Shown here piece after piece: positions 13,505-49,649 of a DNA stretch of 64,000 nucleotides. The notes beneath the pieces are model-generated. The model ran no database searches. It was not told the DNA's origin and saw nothing but the letters and a program-made list of their open reading frames with translations. The translations under genes and the position numbers were made by a program. Location: NCBI RefSeq assembly GCF_041296385.1, contig NC_091020.1, positions 27,151,001 to 27,215,000 of the forward strand, written 5' to 3'. This DNA comes from Aphelocoma coerulescens (taxonomy: Eukaryota; Chordata; Aves; Passeriformes; Corvidae). How positions within the stretch are numbered: the first letter of the stretch is position 1; the number at the start of each line of letters is the position of its first letter.

Positions 13505-16069
13505 ACCCCCTAGGAAGTCCACAGAGGTTCTGGTTTTCTAATCATAAATCTGACCAAAAAATAACTGAAGCTTGGGGGGTTTTGGTTGTTTTGTGTTTTT
13601 TTAATTTATTACTTTAAATTCCCAACGTTTCAACATTAGCAGCAAAGAGAAAGTAAATCATCTCGGTCACTTCAGATAGGAGCTATTCCAGCATTTCTGC
13701 TCATGCACTCATCTGCTGTGTTGGTTAGTAGCACATAGCATGTAAACAGCTTTTAGGAGAGATGGTGTACTAGATTAATTATGAAATGAATGTGATGTTC
13801 CTGGGTGACTTGTCGTCACAAGCTGTCACTTTTCGGCTGACCGAGGGTACAAACAGAAGAGCTCAGGTTTGCATGTGATTTCTGTAGCCTGTGTCAGCAG
13901 TGTTCTCCCAGAGACTTAGTTTACTAATATGCTTTTTCATTAAACTTTTCAAATTTATCACTTGGACTAATACTTTAAAATAAAAGGAGAGTTTAATTTT
14001 TTTTTTCCCACAAATGGCAATCCTTTCTTGGAGCACAAATGAAGCTACTTTAGAAATAAAAATCCTTCTTCGTACTCTACCCTTTCCACAGTTATATGTC
14101 ATTTTCCTGTCTACAAACTGAAGATATTACTTTGGTAAAAGGGCTTTTATATTTTCTTATGTTACTGTGAAATAGAAGTGGCTTATTCAAATGAGAAATT
14201 ATCTGCCTACCACATCATGGCTCCTACTTTCAACATACAAATGAAAACAGCTGTGCCTCCAGGCACTGCAAGATATTGATACACTCAAACTTATTCTTAT
14301 TGTAGTGGTTAACAATGCCATGCAGAGAATACATTAGCAGGAGGTGTGGTGAGATATTACTGTAATTTCTCTTGTAGTAAATACTATATGTCAAGGATTA
14401 TTTTTCAGCTGGGCATTTGTCTATGTGCCCATGTAAAAACCTTTCAAGGGTTTCTAACTTGTTTTTTTCTTTTTTAAAGTCTGCATTTTCTTTTCTTCAT
14501 TACATGAAAATAAGCTTTCCAGATCCTTTCCCCCCAGAATTGTATTCTTTCTGAGGGGAGGCTGGGAGCAGCACCGGGAGCACCGAGTCGTGTGGCAGAG
14601 CAGCAGCATGCTCCCAGAGCAGAGGTGCATTTGCCTCATTCCCACCAGAGTTACCTGGCTCTGCCAATGCTAATCCTTGTCCCTGCCTTTTTGCTCACCC
14701 TGTGGATTTGCATTATGGTCCATACCACCTTTTCTCCTGCTTTTCATGCCCCAAAAGACCTTCTGTGCTCCTTGGCCCCAGGCAAAGAGCTGTTCTCTTG
14801 GCAGCTTGGGGCAGGAGCAGGAGGGGTTTGTGACACAGGCACTCAGCACCCTGACACCGCCATCTGCACAGGGCCCATGGCTGTTGGGGTCCCGAGTTAT
14901 TGGGGACCCCCAACACCCCTCCTTACAGGACCCCTGCTGGGATGCAGGGGATCCTGTTTGCAGGGATCATCCAACCAACCAGGACTTTGGTCAGTAAAGG
15001 GTATTTGAAGCCTAGTTGAGAAGAGCTGTCACAGGAAGGGTGCTGGGGAGGCAGGCACAGGCAGCATGGCACTGCCAGACTGTCACAGCATGCCCTGAAA
15101 TCTCCACAAAACTGTGACACGATTTCTCTGCTAATTTAGAACTTTGCAACATGTTACTGAGGGCACTGATCTGGTGCTATAGCTGTTTCTGACAGGTTTT
15201 AGCATACATTTCAAATACACTTTTAAAAATATAGTTCTTTAACTTCAGTAAATAAAGAATTACATTTCATTGGGAAGCAGTTGCAGCTAGATGCTTGCAG
15301 TATAGCTAAAGGAATTAGTATGGCTGCCTACTGAAATTTAAAATATAGACCAATGTTCCTATGTGCACACTAGTCCTCAGAGACACCTTTGGCATACTGT
15401 GGCACATTATCAAAACCAAACAACATTTAAATATCATGAAACAATATGATAACTTTCCCAGCTTTTGGAAATAATGACATAGAGCCTGGGGTTTAGGTGG
15501 TACATTTGCTAGACTATGTACGTTACCTGAAAAGAGCTGAACTTTACCTAACTAAATATTTATGGAGAGAGGCATTGCATGGGGGAAAGCAGAAATAAGC
15601 CCAGTATGCAATCTGTGGTTCCATAGAACATAAGAAGCATATTTTCAGGATAAAAGATATACTGAGTAACATACGCAGGAAGTGCGATGGCCAGCACAGA
15701 CCTCAGTGGTACCTGGTATTACTCTTGTGTTGTAAGTGCCAACTGTTTTTGATAGCACTGGATTCAGCAACTGAAAGCAGCTAGAATGAAATAGAAGCAA
15801 ATGTTTTTGTAAAGAAGCCAGAACATATAGTTGATTTTAAACAACAATCTGAGACAACTCTCCCAGAAATATAGAGCAAGAGTTGTTAGTAAGAAATCAG
15901 TCTCACTAGAGAGGATCTGCCCTTTTATTCTTGCAAGTGCAAATATGAGAATTTTATTTTTTTAGCAGAAGTGACTGTCAGGGAGGAAAAAACATGGTCT
16001 CCTAAGCATGCAAAGCAGAGCTTCAAGGTGGATAACATGTCTTGAATTACTGGTGTTTGGAGAGCAAAT

Positions 16070-16845
16070 GGAAAGCACACCACCGTTCTGTTATTGGGAA
16101 CAGTCCTTAGTGTATTTGATGCTTTCATTGATAACTTGGGTGAGCAAAGTATCCATTAAATTTGCAGCTGGTGCCAAGAGGAGAGGATTTACAAGTTCTC
16201 TGGAGGCAGCATGGGAATTCAGAGTAATCCTGACAAACTGGATCTGGCATAACCTGGATGCAATATTGATGAGGATAAAATGAAATGGTAATACAATTAA
16301 TCCACTGGACAGTCAAAAGAAGCAAGGAAAGCAAAGAAGCTAGTCTTTATTGTGTGGGAAGTCAGGCTAGCTGAGCTCCCGAGATTCCTTCCAACCTGCA
16401 TCTCTGGGCAATAGCTCTTCAAGAAAGGGGTTGAGTGTAACAGGGAACCACGGGGCTGTGCTGTTATAAAGAAAAGCAGTCCGACTGGGATTGCAAACAA
16501 ACGCAACACAGAAAATGTGTAGAGAAAGGAGCTGGGATGATCGCAGAGAAGACATGATAGCAGCAGCTACGGGAAGGTAAGAGAAGCCCTTCTATGTGTG
16601 CATTGGAAGACGGGTTTATGGTGCCAGCAGACAGCCACCATAGGCTTTAGAGGAGTTTTATAAAATTAAGGGGATTTGAGCAATTAATTATCCCTGGAGG
16701 TCATGAAATATCCACCAAAGAAGCTTCCTAAGAGCAGATTAAACAAATACGTCCCGAGTGGTTGAGTTAGCTTGATCCCGCTTCAGGAACTGGTCTAACC
16801 CTCCTCCTAAGATCACTTCCAATTTTATTTCTGTGATCCCAACAA
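16070..16845 (+). mobile_element. Diverged CR1 LINE, 3' part
   Basis: Several blocks occur in CR1 order: a reverse-transcriptase-end motif (ttcattgataacttgg, then aaatttgcagctggtgccaag, cf. aagtttgcagatgacaccaag), an internal (c)aaactggatctgg block, and near 16690-16840 the 3' UTR pattern (ccctggaggtcatgaa, aaacaaatacg, ctaagatcacttccaa, ttctgtgatcc). It is old and interrupted by indels; no open frame survives. Confidence 0.65.
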
Positions 16846-19431
16846 AGAACTGTTATCCAAGATAAAGCTACTGCGTTTTGCCCCTTTATCTTGTTCCTTT
16901 CTCAGTGAAAATTGCCTGGCAAGAGAGCATTTTGGCTTGAAAGTTTCAAAAGAGCAGAAGGACTCTTGGTAGGAGGCAAGCACTTAACTCCCATTAGCTT
17001 TGTAAACATCGGGGTTAGCAGCTCTGTGATAACATTTACATTTCACCTTCCAGCTAACTGTTAGGTTGGATAATTGTCCAGATAGTAGAGTTTAGCATTG
17101 CCAAACATGCAAAACTCACTTGGCAAAGCACATGTATACATTGGCTGATGTTTTATTTTCCCCTCTCAGTAGTGTAAAGGAGGGCTTTAGAAATCGTTAT
17201 TTGGGATAAGAAGGGTTTTACTTTCAGCTTATACATGTATTAAAATAGCTTAAGGTTTTTAGTGCTCCCCATCATTAGCTGAACTTACTGGGAAACATAA
17301 TCTCTTTTTTTATCATTTGTAACCAGAACTCAGGAAAGAAAAAGTTTGGTGGTAGATGATTTCAGAGCTTAAATTATAAAGGTGAAGGGGTTTCTCCTTT
17401 CATCAGTCTTTCCAAGCTTTTCTGACCAAGAAATTCATTTTACTTAAACAAAAAGAAAATACTTCTTGTGGAGCTGAAGGGAAAGTAAACAGTTATTTAG
17501 CATCAGCCAGAAACAGTGTCCGGGTATAGGAAAAATTCCTGCGTTCTTTTTTTAACCAATGCTCCAGTCTTTGTTGGCATGTGTGCTGGATTTATTCAAC
17601 AAGCAAAAGTGAACATAGACAGCATTACATAAAATATAATTATAATTATTATTATAATTAATATAAGTTGTGGAGATTGCTGAACTGTCTTTACTCCTAC
17701 CAGTGTTTGAAATACGACATTATTATTTCCTTGTATTCATGAGGCTGGACTCTGTCCTCACATACAAACATGTAATTTTAATGAAGTACTGTCAAATGAT
17801 GCATTTTTATTTGAAAATTAGATCTACCCCTAATACCTTGCCAACTTCATCATCAAACAGTTGATTTGTATATTTTAAGGCATTTTTATTTGCTTTTTTA
17901 GTACAGTGGCAATTGTTTTGGATGAGTTAAGAGAAGGCAGCCCCATATGTTTCACATAAACAATACATTACAGGGAAGGGATGTTCACATTTCTGCATAA
18001 CAGAGTGGTTTTGTGCTTGCATAATTAGGAAATGGTTCTGTGTGGTGTATTCAAGAGTCCTGGATTACAAATTTAAAGTTTGCTAACTGTTAGAAAAATT
18101 GATTCAGAAGCAGCTTTAGAAAAACCAGTATGCTAGTTCACATATTCAAATCTAATACTGTAGTAGTGCAGGGTGATGATACGTTTAGGATACTTGGGTA
18201 TGTTAATGTCCTTGTCATTTTAATTTTGAAATTTTAACACAGACAGCTGTAATACAGACAGCTTGGGGAAAAAATTTCCACATTTTGGAACAAAACTTAT
18301 TAAAACTTTCTCGTGAAAATCTTTTGACAGGTAGGTGTAATTATATGTAAAGGCAAATGTCTCTGGGGAGGGAATCAAAAATCTTAGAAGATATGCAAGA
18401 TTCATGGAAGATGTAAGAAAAATTCTGCACTGCTATGAATTAGTCTTTTTTTTTTTTAAGTATTCAAATTCACACTCTATGCAGCATTTCAAATATATAT
18501 GAGTATATAAATAGTTGCAACTCAGATCATCAATTTATTAGCCCAGATTTTAAAATTTATTTCTTAATTTTGAAAGGTGCTGGGCAGCATTTTGAAACCC
18601 TTAGTTTTTCCAGTTGAAAATCAAGCTCCAGGTTGTTGGTCTGTTCTAATAGACATGTTTTGTGGTCAGCCTTTTCATCACTCTTGTAGACAGGATTGCT
18701 CAAATAATCCAGACATCTAGATACCTTACCTCTGACACTGTTCCTGGATGCTAAAAGCATAATAAAGATTACAGGGATAGCAGGTGGGCTGAATTGATTT
18801 ATATATATATGACCTTGCCAGTATTTGCAATCCCATTGTGAGTGCTGAGATATCAATGTACTATGTATCAATGTATCAATTTCAACTCCTGTCTCTCAGA
18901 GCGGTGTGAAAACTTGTCTGGACTACAGATTTCTTTGTCGAAACTGTGCGGCAGCACTCCTGCCTGTCATTATTTTAGCAAAGAAAGACCATTTCTGGCG
19001 TTCCTAGGGGTGCTGGTGTAGGCCAGCTGTAGAGCGGGTGTTAAATAAATAATTGCAGAGGACAACTTCTGTTTACTTTTACATTGCTGACCTTATAATC
19101 AGGAATGTTTTGCACGGGATAGAGCTAACTCTGTCTGACGCAGGCCAATTCCCTGAGCGCTTGATGGAGAATGAGAGCTTCATTCAGCTGCTTTCAATCA
19201 TCTTGTGGCAGAGACCCCCCACGAGCAGAGGGGGGGCTGCCTTTTGGTAACCTGAGGATGAGCTGAGGGTGGGAGGTGTGTGTGTCCACATGGGGAATGG
19301 GCACCCACAAAACACCTTAGCTGAGTGCCATCAGCACCTTGTGTTTGCACTTTCCAGTAGGTTAATAAGTCTGTAGCAGGATTATTTACAAAATTATGTT
19401 ATCGAATACATGAACATTGTGGTGGTAGAAT

Positions 19432-19448
19432 AGAAAGAAAGAAAGAAA
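19432..19448. repeat. (GAAA)4 microsatellite
   Basis: Short agaaagaaagaaagaaa run. Confidence 0.8.
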
Positions 19449-22418
19449 CTTTCAAAGCTGTGCACACTGGCCCGGTGTATCTCTTGTGCCATATATTTCA
19501 CAGCAGAACAGAAATCCTCAGATCTGTGTGTCTCTCTAAAAGATGCTTTATGTACAGCTCTCCAACCTCCCATCTGCATATCTGCTTTTCCCACCGACCC
19601 ATGAACAACCCCTTCCTTCTTTGCCTTGGTTAGATGACAAAATATTCTGTTTCTGCTGTGGGAGGATAAACTTTGCAACCCGAAACACCCTGAAATCTGG
19701 AAATTCATAACAGACATGGATTTTGAAGGTTTGGCCATTCCCAAACCTATAGGTGCATGGGAACAACTGTTCCCACTAACTCTGTCCCTTTATAAGTGGA
19801 TTGGAGGCTGTGGCTTCTTCATATAAAATCCATTTTTCTACAGGTAAGGTTTCCTGCAGCCCCAGTCTTTCCCTGGTTTGGACTGATGGCTTGAAATCCA
19901 GGGATGAAGCCGGCAGGCACAGGGAGCTGGTGCTGCCCTGCTCTGTAGCAGGGTCCAAAGGCTGTTGGTCTGAAGTGGCCAGAGCACTCCCAGTGCAGCT
20001 GTGCAGGGCACTCCTGGCCTTGCCTTCCCCATACCCAGCAGCAGAGCCCAGGAGAGAGCGCAGAGCTGGGGAGAGCCAGCGCCCAGGGCATGCTCAACTG
20101 GTGGAGTTCTGGCAGGGTGTGTGCTGGGCAGGTTCTTGGAAACAGTGCTCCAAAGTTGGTCAAAATATGAGGAGGCTGAGGCAGCTTCAGGGCTTGTGGC
20201 AGTATCAAGTGAGATGGATTTTCTGGAGAGGGAGCCTGTGCCTGTGTCCAGCAGGTAGCCGCCAGATCTGGGAAGTGGCTGCAGCTGTCGGGATATGCAC
20301 ACTGCTGCATAGGCTTGCAGAAGAGTGGAATTAGATTGCTGGGAACAGGAGTAATCTGTGGCTCCTGAGCTGAAAACATTATATGCTGCTGGCTTTTTTT
20401 TGGGACCACTAGGCAGATCTTATTTGCATGCTTTGTAAAAGTTTTTAAAAGAGTTTTGCAGCTTACTTAAAGAACAAAAGGTATAGCTAGCTGTAAAATG
20501 AAACAGTTGTCAAAACTGTGGTAAATGCCAGAAAACATGCCATGAGTCAGGACACTCCAGATGCCGGTGGCACAATACAGCCTAGGCACGGGGCCAGGCC
20601 ATGTCTCCTGGTGGCAATGACAGTGTATGTGCCATTGTGGCATGCTGTATTTGTTGAGCCTCTCTCACCACTCAGTGGGCTCCTCAGCAGCTTTTATGGG
20701 TCCTCAGGATCTCCCGGGCCGGGGTTTGTGAGGCCCTTCATGTTGTTTTGACTGTACTTGCTCCCTGACTCTCATCCACAATCAAATTTACAGCAAACTG
20801 GGTTGTAAATGAAAGTCAGAGAGTAAATGATGGAAACCACATGGGAAAACAAAAGGCACCTCAGCTCTGAAGCTGAGCACTGGTGTCAGCCTGTGCTGGC
20901 AGGGAGTCGTGTCATTACATAATGATGCACTTATCCAAATGGTGTTTTGTATTTTGGGAGACAGATGTGCCTTGCAGTTGCTAGTGGAAGTTAAATGTTA
21001 AATATGAAACCCATTCATTTTCTCTTAGTCATACTTTGAATTTAAGCAGATGTTTTCCTAATTTGTGGTTTTCAAATGTAGCATGCTGACAAGACATTTA
21101 TCATTAACTACAGCTTCATCCATGCAGTTTAGCAAATTCGCCAATTATTAACAGTGAGGGTTGCATGGTGGTTGATGCATAGTTCCTGCTACTTTGAAAG
21201 GCCTCAATTGAAACTCAATACATTTTTACAATATAAATTAATTGAGCTTTGGACCACATCCCTGTTGTGTGAGTGCTCTCTGCTCTTACTGTCAGAATGA
21301 ACAACCATTTGTAATGCAATGCAATGAGTAGCTGTGCCGTCTGTGAGCAGAGGTGGTGGGAAGGGAAGGATAACATTTTTCCAGTAGGGGCACGAAAATG
21401 ACTGATGGTTTGGTAGTGGTGCTGTGAACTGGTGAGATGTCTCAAAGGTGTTTCCCAAAGCAAGGAACCACCATATGCCTGAAAAAGTCGTCTCCTATTT
21501 TACCAGCTCTGGAATTGAAGCAGGCAATTCAGTCATTTATTCATCCCATGTATGAGACTTGAAGGACAACACTCAGTGTACCTCTTATTTCTAGGAAGTA
21601 TAAAGACCTTGATTTTCACCAGCTGGCACTGCAGAAATTTTGCCTTACATTCCAGCTGAACAGGGAAAACTCTTCAAGACAGTCTGTTTGTAGTTGCTTC
21701 TGGCAGATCATTCGCTTTTTTCCTGCTCTGTATTTGCCTTTGCTCAACAAGGAAACTATAGACTTTGTTACAGAACAGGCTGCCATGCAGATCAATAACG
21801 TGAGAACTGTAAACAATTAAAATAAATGCTTGTGGAATATTTCATCTTACTTTATACAGGCAGATGTGCTAGGTGGGAAATACCTATGGGGCTGGCTTTA
21901 AAATCCCATTTGATGTCCTTTTCTTCACATCCCCCTGCTTTGTGGGAAAAGGGAATAATGGTAATATCACAAAGTCACTGTAAGTGATGTCTTAGCAGGG
22001 AGGCTGGAAGTTGCAAGAAGTGCAGAAAAGGGGAAAAATTGTTGATTTGGGGATGGTGTGAGAGGGCCTGTGTGGCCTCCGTTCCTGGTCTTCATTAGAA
22101 GCATAAATCCTATGGGTACTTAAAATGAGCTGAAGGTCTGATCCAGGGGTTGATGAGGGGTGAAATGAAGGTTTTAAAGCAAGGTCTTTGGCATAGTTGT
22201 CTACCAATTTACTTTTTGATTGAAAGAGATGTGGCAGCAGATGTGGAAGGGGAGATGGCTTGCTATGAATACATTCTCAATCACCCCTTTGCTTTCTCTG
22301 AGTTTGGATGCACTAAATTTCTGGAAGCGGCTGTGTATCCCATGCCAGGCTTTAACAGGAGGTGAGCATAGGTAGAAGTGGGGCAAATTCGGCTAACCCA
22401 GATGCTGATCCTTTGCAG

Positions 22419-45712
<23,294 letters not shown>

Positions 45713-45818
45713 TGTAGATGAACTGGAAGAGCTGTAATGAGTGAATGCTGATACTTTTTTTTTTTTTTTCTTAATTTCTATGATATAACTGTCAATTTGC
45801 ACTGTACAGAGGAGGGGA

Positions 45819-45824
45819 AATAAA
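45819..45824 (+). terminator. RBM20: Proximal polyadenylation signal AATAAA
   Basis: A canonical hexamer 107 nt after the stop codon (ggggaaataaagagcatg). An ATTAAA follows at 45858. Cleavage here would give a very short 3' UTR. Confidence 0.6.
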
Positions 45825-48800
45825 GAGCATGTTCCATGCATCTATGCCCAGAGTGCCATTAAAAACCAAAATGCCTGAAACTGTTTCCCACGGTGAAGCA
45901 ATGCTGGCATATCTGTTAGAAGTGGAGCAATTCTTTCTCACACTCTGCGTGCTGGGAGTGGTTTCCTAGATTAAATCAGAATTCTCAGGGATTCTTAAAG
46001 TTTTAGTTCTGATGTAACACGTCAGGTCAGGTGGAGTACTTAGAAGCACTCAGCATCCTCCAGTGGACGCTGGAAGGAAAGGAGATGTGACTATAAATAG
46101 GCTTTAATGTTGCTTAAAATATCTTCAGCCATTTCACTCATTGCCCCAGTGAGAAGTAGGATTTGCATAGGATATCTAAAACCATTGTGCTAAAACTAGT
46201 CAGCAGATGGCATAATGTAAACCCCATCAGCACCCACCTCCATGTCTTAGAGCTTGGTGAAATGACAAAATGTTTGTGTTGTCAAGCACTGACTGTTCAC
46301 TGCCGGTGTTGTGCGAATTCCGAGGGAGCCACAGTCTGTCCCAGGGACCTCACAGCCTGAAGCCAGCACGGCAAGGGCAGTTCAAACGCACGTGCTGACA
46401 GCCAGCCTGCTCTGGTTTCAGCATTTTCCATGGTGTGGCCAGGGTGTTCTCCAGGGACCGTTGGGTTTGAAACTCTTCTTTTTGAAAATTCTAGAGGGTG
46501 CCAACTTTGAGTCTTACAGACTTGAAACTCTCATGAGAGGCTTTTTAAAGTGCCACATGTTTGGACCATGTCTCTTTCAGACATTTTATTCAAGATCCTT
46601 GCTTTTGGGGTCTTTTTGTTTTCTTTAAAGCTTGCTTTTCCTCAGCTTGGCAATGTTGAATTTTCCTGGTTTTTATGGCATGACGCCAGACTTCTAATCT
46701 TGTTTTTGTATTTTATTTCCCTGAATTTTTTAAGGTGAATACAACAACTGATGGCTCATGGAGTGCTGCACAGAGAACACAGGATGCACCAGCAGCTCTG
46801 GCATTATTATGAGCTATTGTTTCTGCACAGTTGTTCCTTAGTATTTTGCAAAGTCCCTCTGAAATGCACTGTACAAGTTTCTGGTTCATTTTGATAGGGC
46901 TTTGTGTACTAAAGTGAATGTGCATGCAAACCATTGCCAGGATTGATCCCAGAGTTTATAAAATGTCTCGTGCAATCTGGGCAGATGGGGATTTGCAGGC
47001 ATTTCCATTCTTTGCCTGACTCTAATATTCATCACAGTATGTTCTGTAAAAATTGCTGGTACTGGATGTCCTGTTTAGATGTTGTGCAGAGGAAATAGTT
47101 TCCCAGAAGGTTCTAGCTATCGTTAAGAATGACAGGGATGTTGCACAATATTGCAAAGTGGCTAAATTGCCAAAACTGTTTCCACCAAAGTATTTGTTCC
47201 ATAATGTATTGTGCCAGCAGCTGTGGTCATTCGCTGAAGTACCCTGAAGCCAAGCAGTGTCTCAGAGGTGCCTGAAGCCCTATTCCATTTCATGGCCTGT
47301 GCTTTCCACTCATTTTTACCAGAGGTAGGTTCAGATTTCATATTTGGAATTCCTGCTTGCTGCAAGTTGAGGGATTCTTTGCATCCCAGATTCAGACAGA
47401 GCCTACCAAAACACAAGGGGAAATGAAAAATATTACAGCCTGAATCCACCTTTGTCCAGGCTTGAAGTATGTTAAGACTTGTGTCCATCTGTTATTAAAA
47501 CAGCTAGTTTTGTTTTGTGGCTTTTTTTTTTGTTGGTGTTGGGTTTTTTTTCCCCTATGGAGACGGAAAAAAACACCAATATTGCAAACCAGGTATTTTT
47601 CCTTCAAGGGTTGGGTTTTCCTTTGACTGTTTGTTTTTCACATTGCAGTGAAACTTGAGCACAGGGCTATTAGGACAAGAGCTTGTATTGCAGGCTATAA
47701 GATGATGAAAATGGCAGTAAAGATTGTGCAATTGTCTTCTAAAGTGCAGCTCTCAAGCTGGTGATGTATCATCTGAATATGAAGTTCCCTTCATGCCCTT
47801 CAGCAGAAACTGAATGCAAGGGAAGGAAATCACTACAAATGCAAGCATCAAATCTTTGAAGCTAACCCTGCTATCAAACTGGGTCTCTCACCAGCCTAAT
47901 GGGAGCTTGTTAGACCATGTGGTTAAGCTTAATTGGATGTGAGACATAGCTGACTGTATATCAAAGTCATATGCCTCCAGCAACTTTATCCCCAGGTAAC
48001 CTCAAATGAGAAAAGTATCACAGTTATTACTCTTTATTTGTATTGCAGCAGAAGCTACAGGTCCACTGCCTTTATTATAGGCAAGGCACAAATCCACAAC
48101 AAAGACTTTCCCAGGCCAAAGAGCTTTAAATCACACTTTCTGAAAGCAGACAACAGGTGGATACAGGCAGGCAGGGAAAGCAGCAGGTAACCATGAGATT
48201 TTGACTGGCAGCAGAAGAATAATTAAAATGAGTGTTTACCCAGGGGCTTATTTTTGGATTTATGGGAGATGATTCAAACTACTTTACCCCTCCTCTGGTT
48301 CTGAACCAGGTTCACTCCCATTATTCACAGGTTGCATTTAACCTCGTTTTTTTTCCTGGACAGTTGCATTAGGAATGCAAAATCCCCTCTTGATACAGTG
48401 GGTTTTGGTATCCTTCAGCCCCCAGCCATTTAAGTTTCAGTCTCAGAGCTGGAGACTTGACCGAGGCTCAGCAGGAAATATCCTGGCTCCAGATATCTTG
48501 TTTGGGTCACAGCTACAGGCCCTTGCTTGCCACTGAGAAAGGAGGCTCTAGATGGCATCTCTGCCTTGTGCAGTTTCCTCTTCTGGAGGGAGATGACTCA
48601 GGTGAGTGATGCAGGTGCAGAGCCCAACCCCACAGACGTGATCAGAGCCAGACATTTGTAGAGGTGGTTTGGACACCCCATCCCTTTGGGCCCTGCCCTG
48701 ACAAAACAGCAATCTGCAAAATCCTGGGAACAGCCAAATGGGCACTTCCCCTTCTGAGGAGGTCCTTTTCTCCCCTAAAGCTCAACACTTGAAAGCAATC

Positions 48801-49081
48801 CCAAGTCTCAAGTAGCTCCTAATGATGCCCATGATCACTTTTCAGCTCGATGCACTTTGAGAACTCAAGATAATCTCTTTCCCTCTCCAACAGGCCATTA
48901 TGCAATGCTGACAGGCACTCAACTTCTCTCTACTACCTATTCTGCTGAGGAAGAATTCTGCTGTAGGCAGCCCTTTACCTTCCTCAGCTTATGTAAAAAT
49001 GTGTTGTTTCTCTTGGTTTATTATATTTAAAATCTTGAATTTTTTTAGTTGGCATAATTCATCATCACTATAATCCACGCT

Positions 49082-49084
<3 letters not shown>

Positions 49085-49118
<34 letters not shown>
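49085..49118. repeat. (TA)17 microsatellite in the probable 3' UTR
   Basis: Uninterrupted TA run of 34 nt; self-complementary. Confidence 0.9.
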
Positions 49119-49119
<1 letters not shown>

Positions 49120-49643
49120 CACAAAGCAGGCTCAGGTCTAGCCAAACAAATATTGATATTTAAAAAGGAGCTTCCTTAATATATCAAAACTATTTCAATA
49201 CATCTCAACCAAAGATTGCACTTTTAAAATAGGGACTATGTTTTTCATCTCTGTGAAATCTGTATTCATCTCAAATAGTCTTTAATGGCAATCTGCAACC
49301 TACTTTCTTTGAAGAAAAAAATGAAAGAATTAAACGTTTTCCACATTAGATCAGACAAAGTTTCACATTGGCTTTAACACTAAATTAGTGTTAGGCTGGT
49401 TATATTCAGGGGTTTTTTGTACTCTCTAAGGATTAAGGCTGTGATTAGTTGAATTATACTTGAACTGGACCAGATGTACTATTTATTGAGCTTATATAAT
49501 CTTGTTAATTTAAGTTTTGGTTTGTAAACAGTTGAAATTTGTTAGTACTTGTTTAATTATGTAGGAACTGTCACCAGTATTAACTGATCTGTGTAACTGA
49601 TTGCAAAGTGTTTCAATTTGTGTTTCTTAAGAAGAAAGACTTT

Positions 49644-49649
49644 AATAAA
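49644..49649 (+). terminator. RBM20: Distal polyadenylation signal AATAAA
   Basis: A canonical hexamer in tttaataaagag, followed within about 25 nt by the G/T-rich stretch tacgttggtggg, which could be the downstream element. It is the likely end of the long 3' UTR form. Confidence 0.55.

Larger units (their letters stand above)
1..22418 (+). other. RBM20: RBM20 intron 1, 3' part
   Basis: No conserved protein-coding exon was recognised in this 22.4 kb. It is inferred to be intron 1 because exon 2 starts at 22419 with a split codon that needs an upstream exon. It holds old CR1 pieces (about 7.18-7.34 and 16.07-16.85 kb), CA, AT and T-rich microsatellites, a GC-richer patch at 9.48-9.66 kb, and a long AT-rich low-repeat stretch at about 11.85-14.2 kb. 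A protein-like patch on the - strand near 5.4-5.76 kb is listed separately. A diverged CR1-like stretch may also be present near 8.1-8.36 kb, but I could not confirm it. Confidence 0.85.

Noticed and set aside
14592..15008. 138-codon + strand ORF with a hydrophobic segment
   Set aside because: No recognisable family, no splice or promoter context, lies within intron 1, and the opposite strand is also open.
19801..20409. Overlapping ORFs of 177, 196 and 154 codons on both strands
   Set aside because: A locally GC-richer stretch with open frames on both strands, no recognisable domain and heavy Trp/Cys/Pro content typical of non-coding translation.
22378..22418. ATG at 22378 as a start codon for the RBM20 frame
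   Set aside because: It lies in intron sequence just before a clean acceptor (ctttgcag), and residues before A-A-K-L-L do not match RBM20. The true start is in an upstream exon 1.
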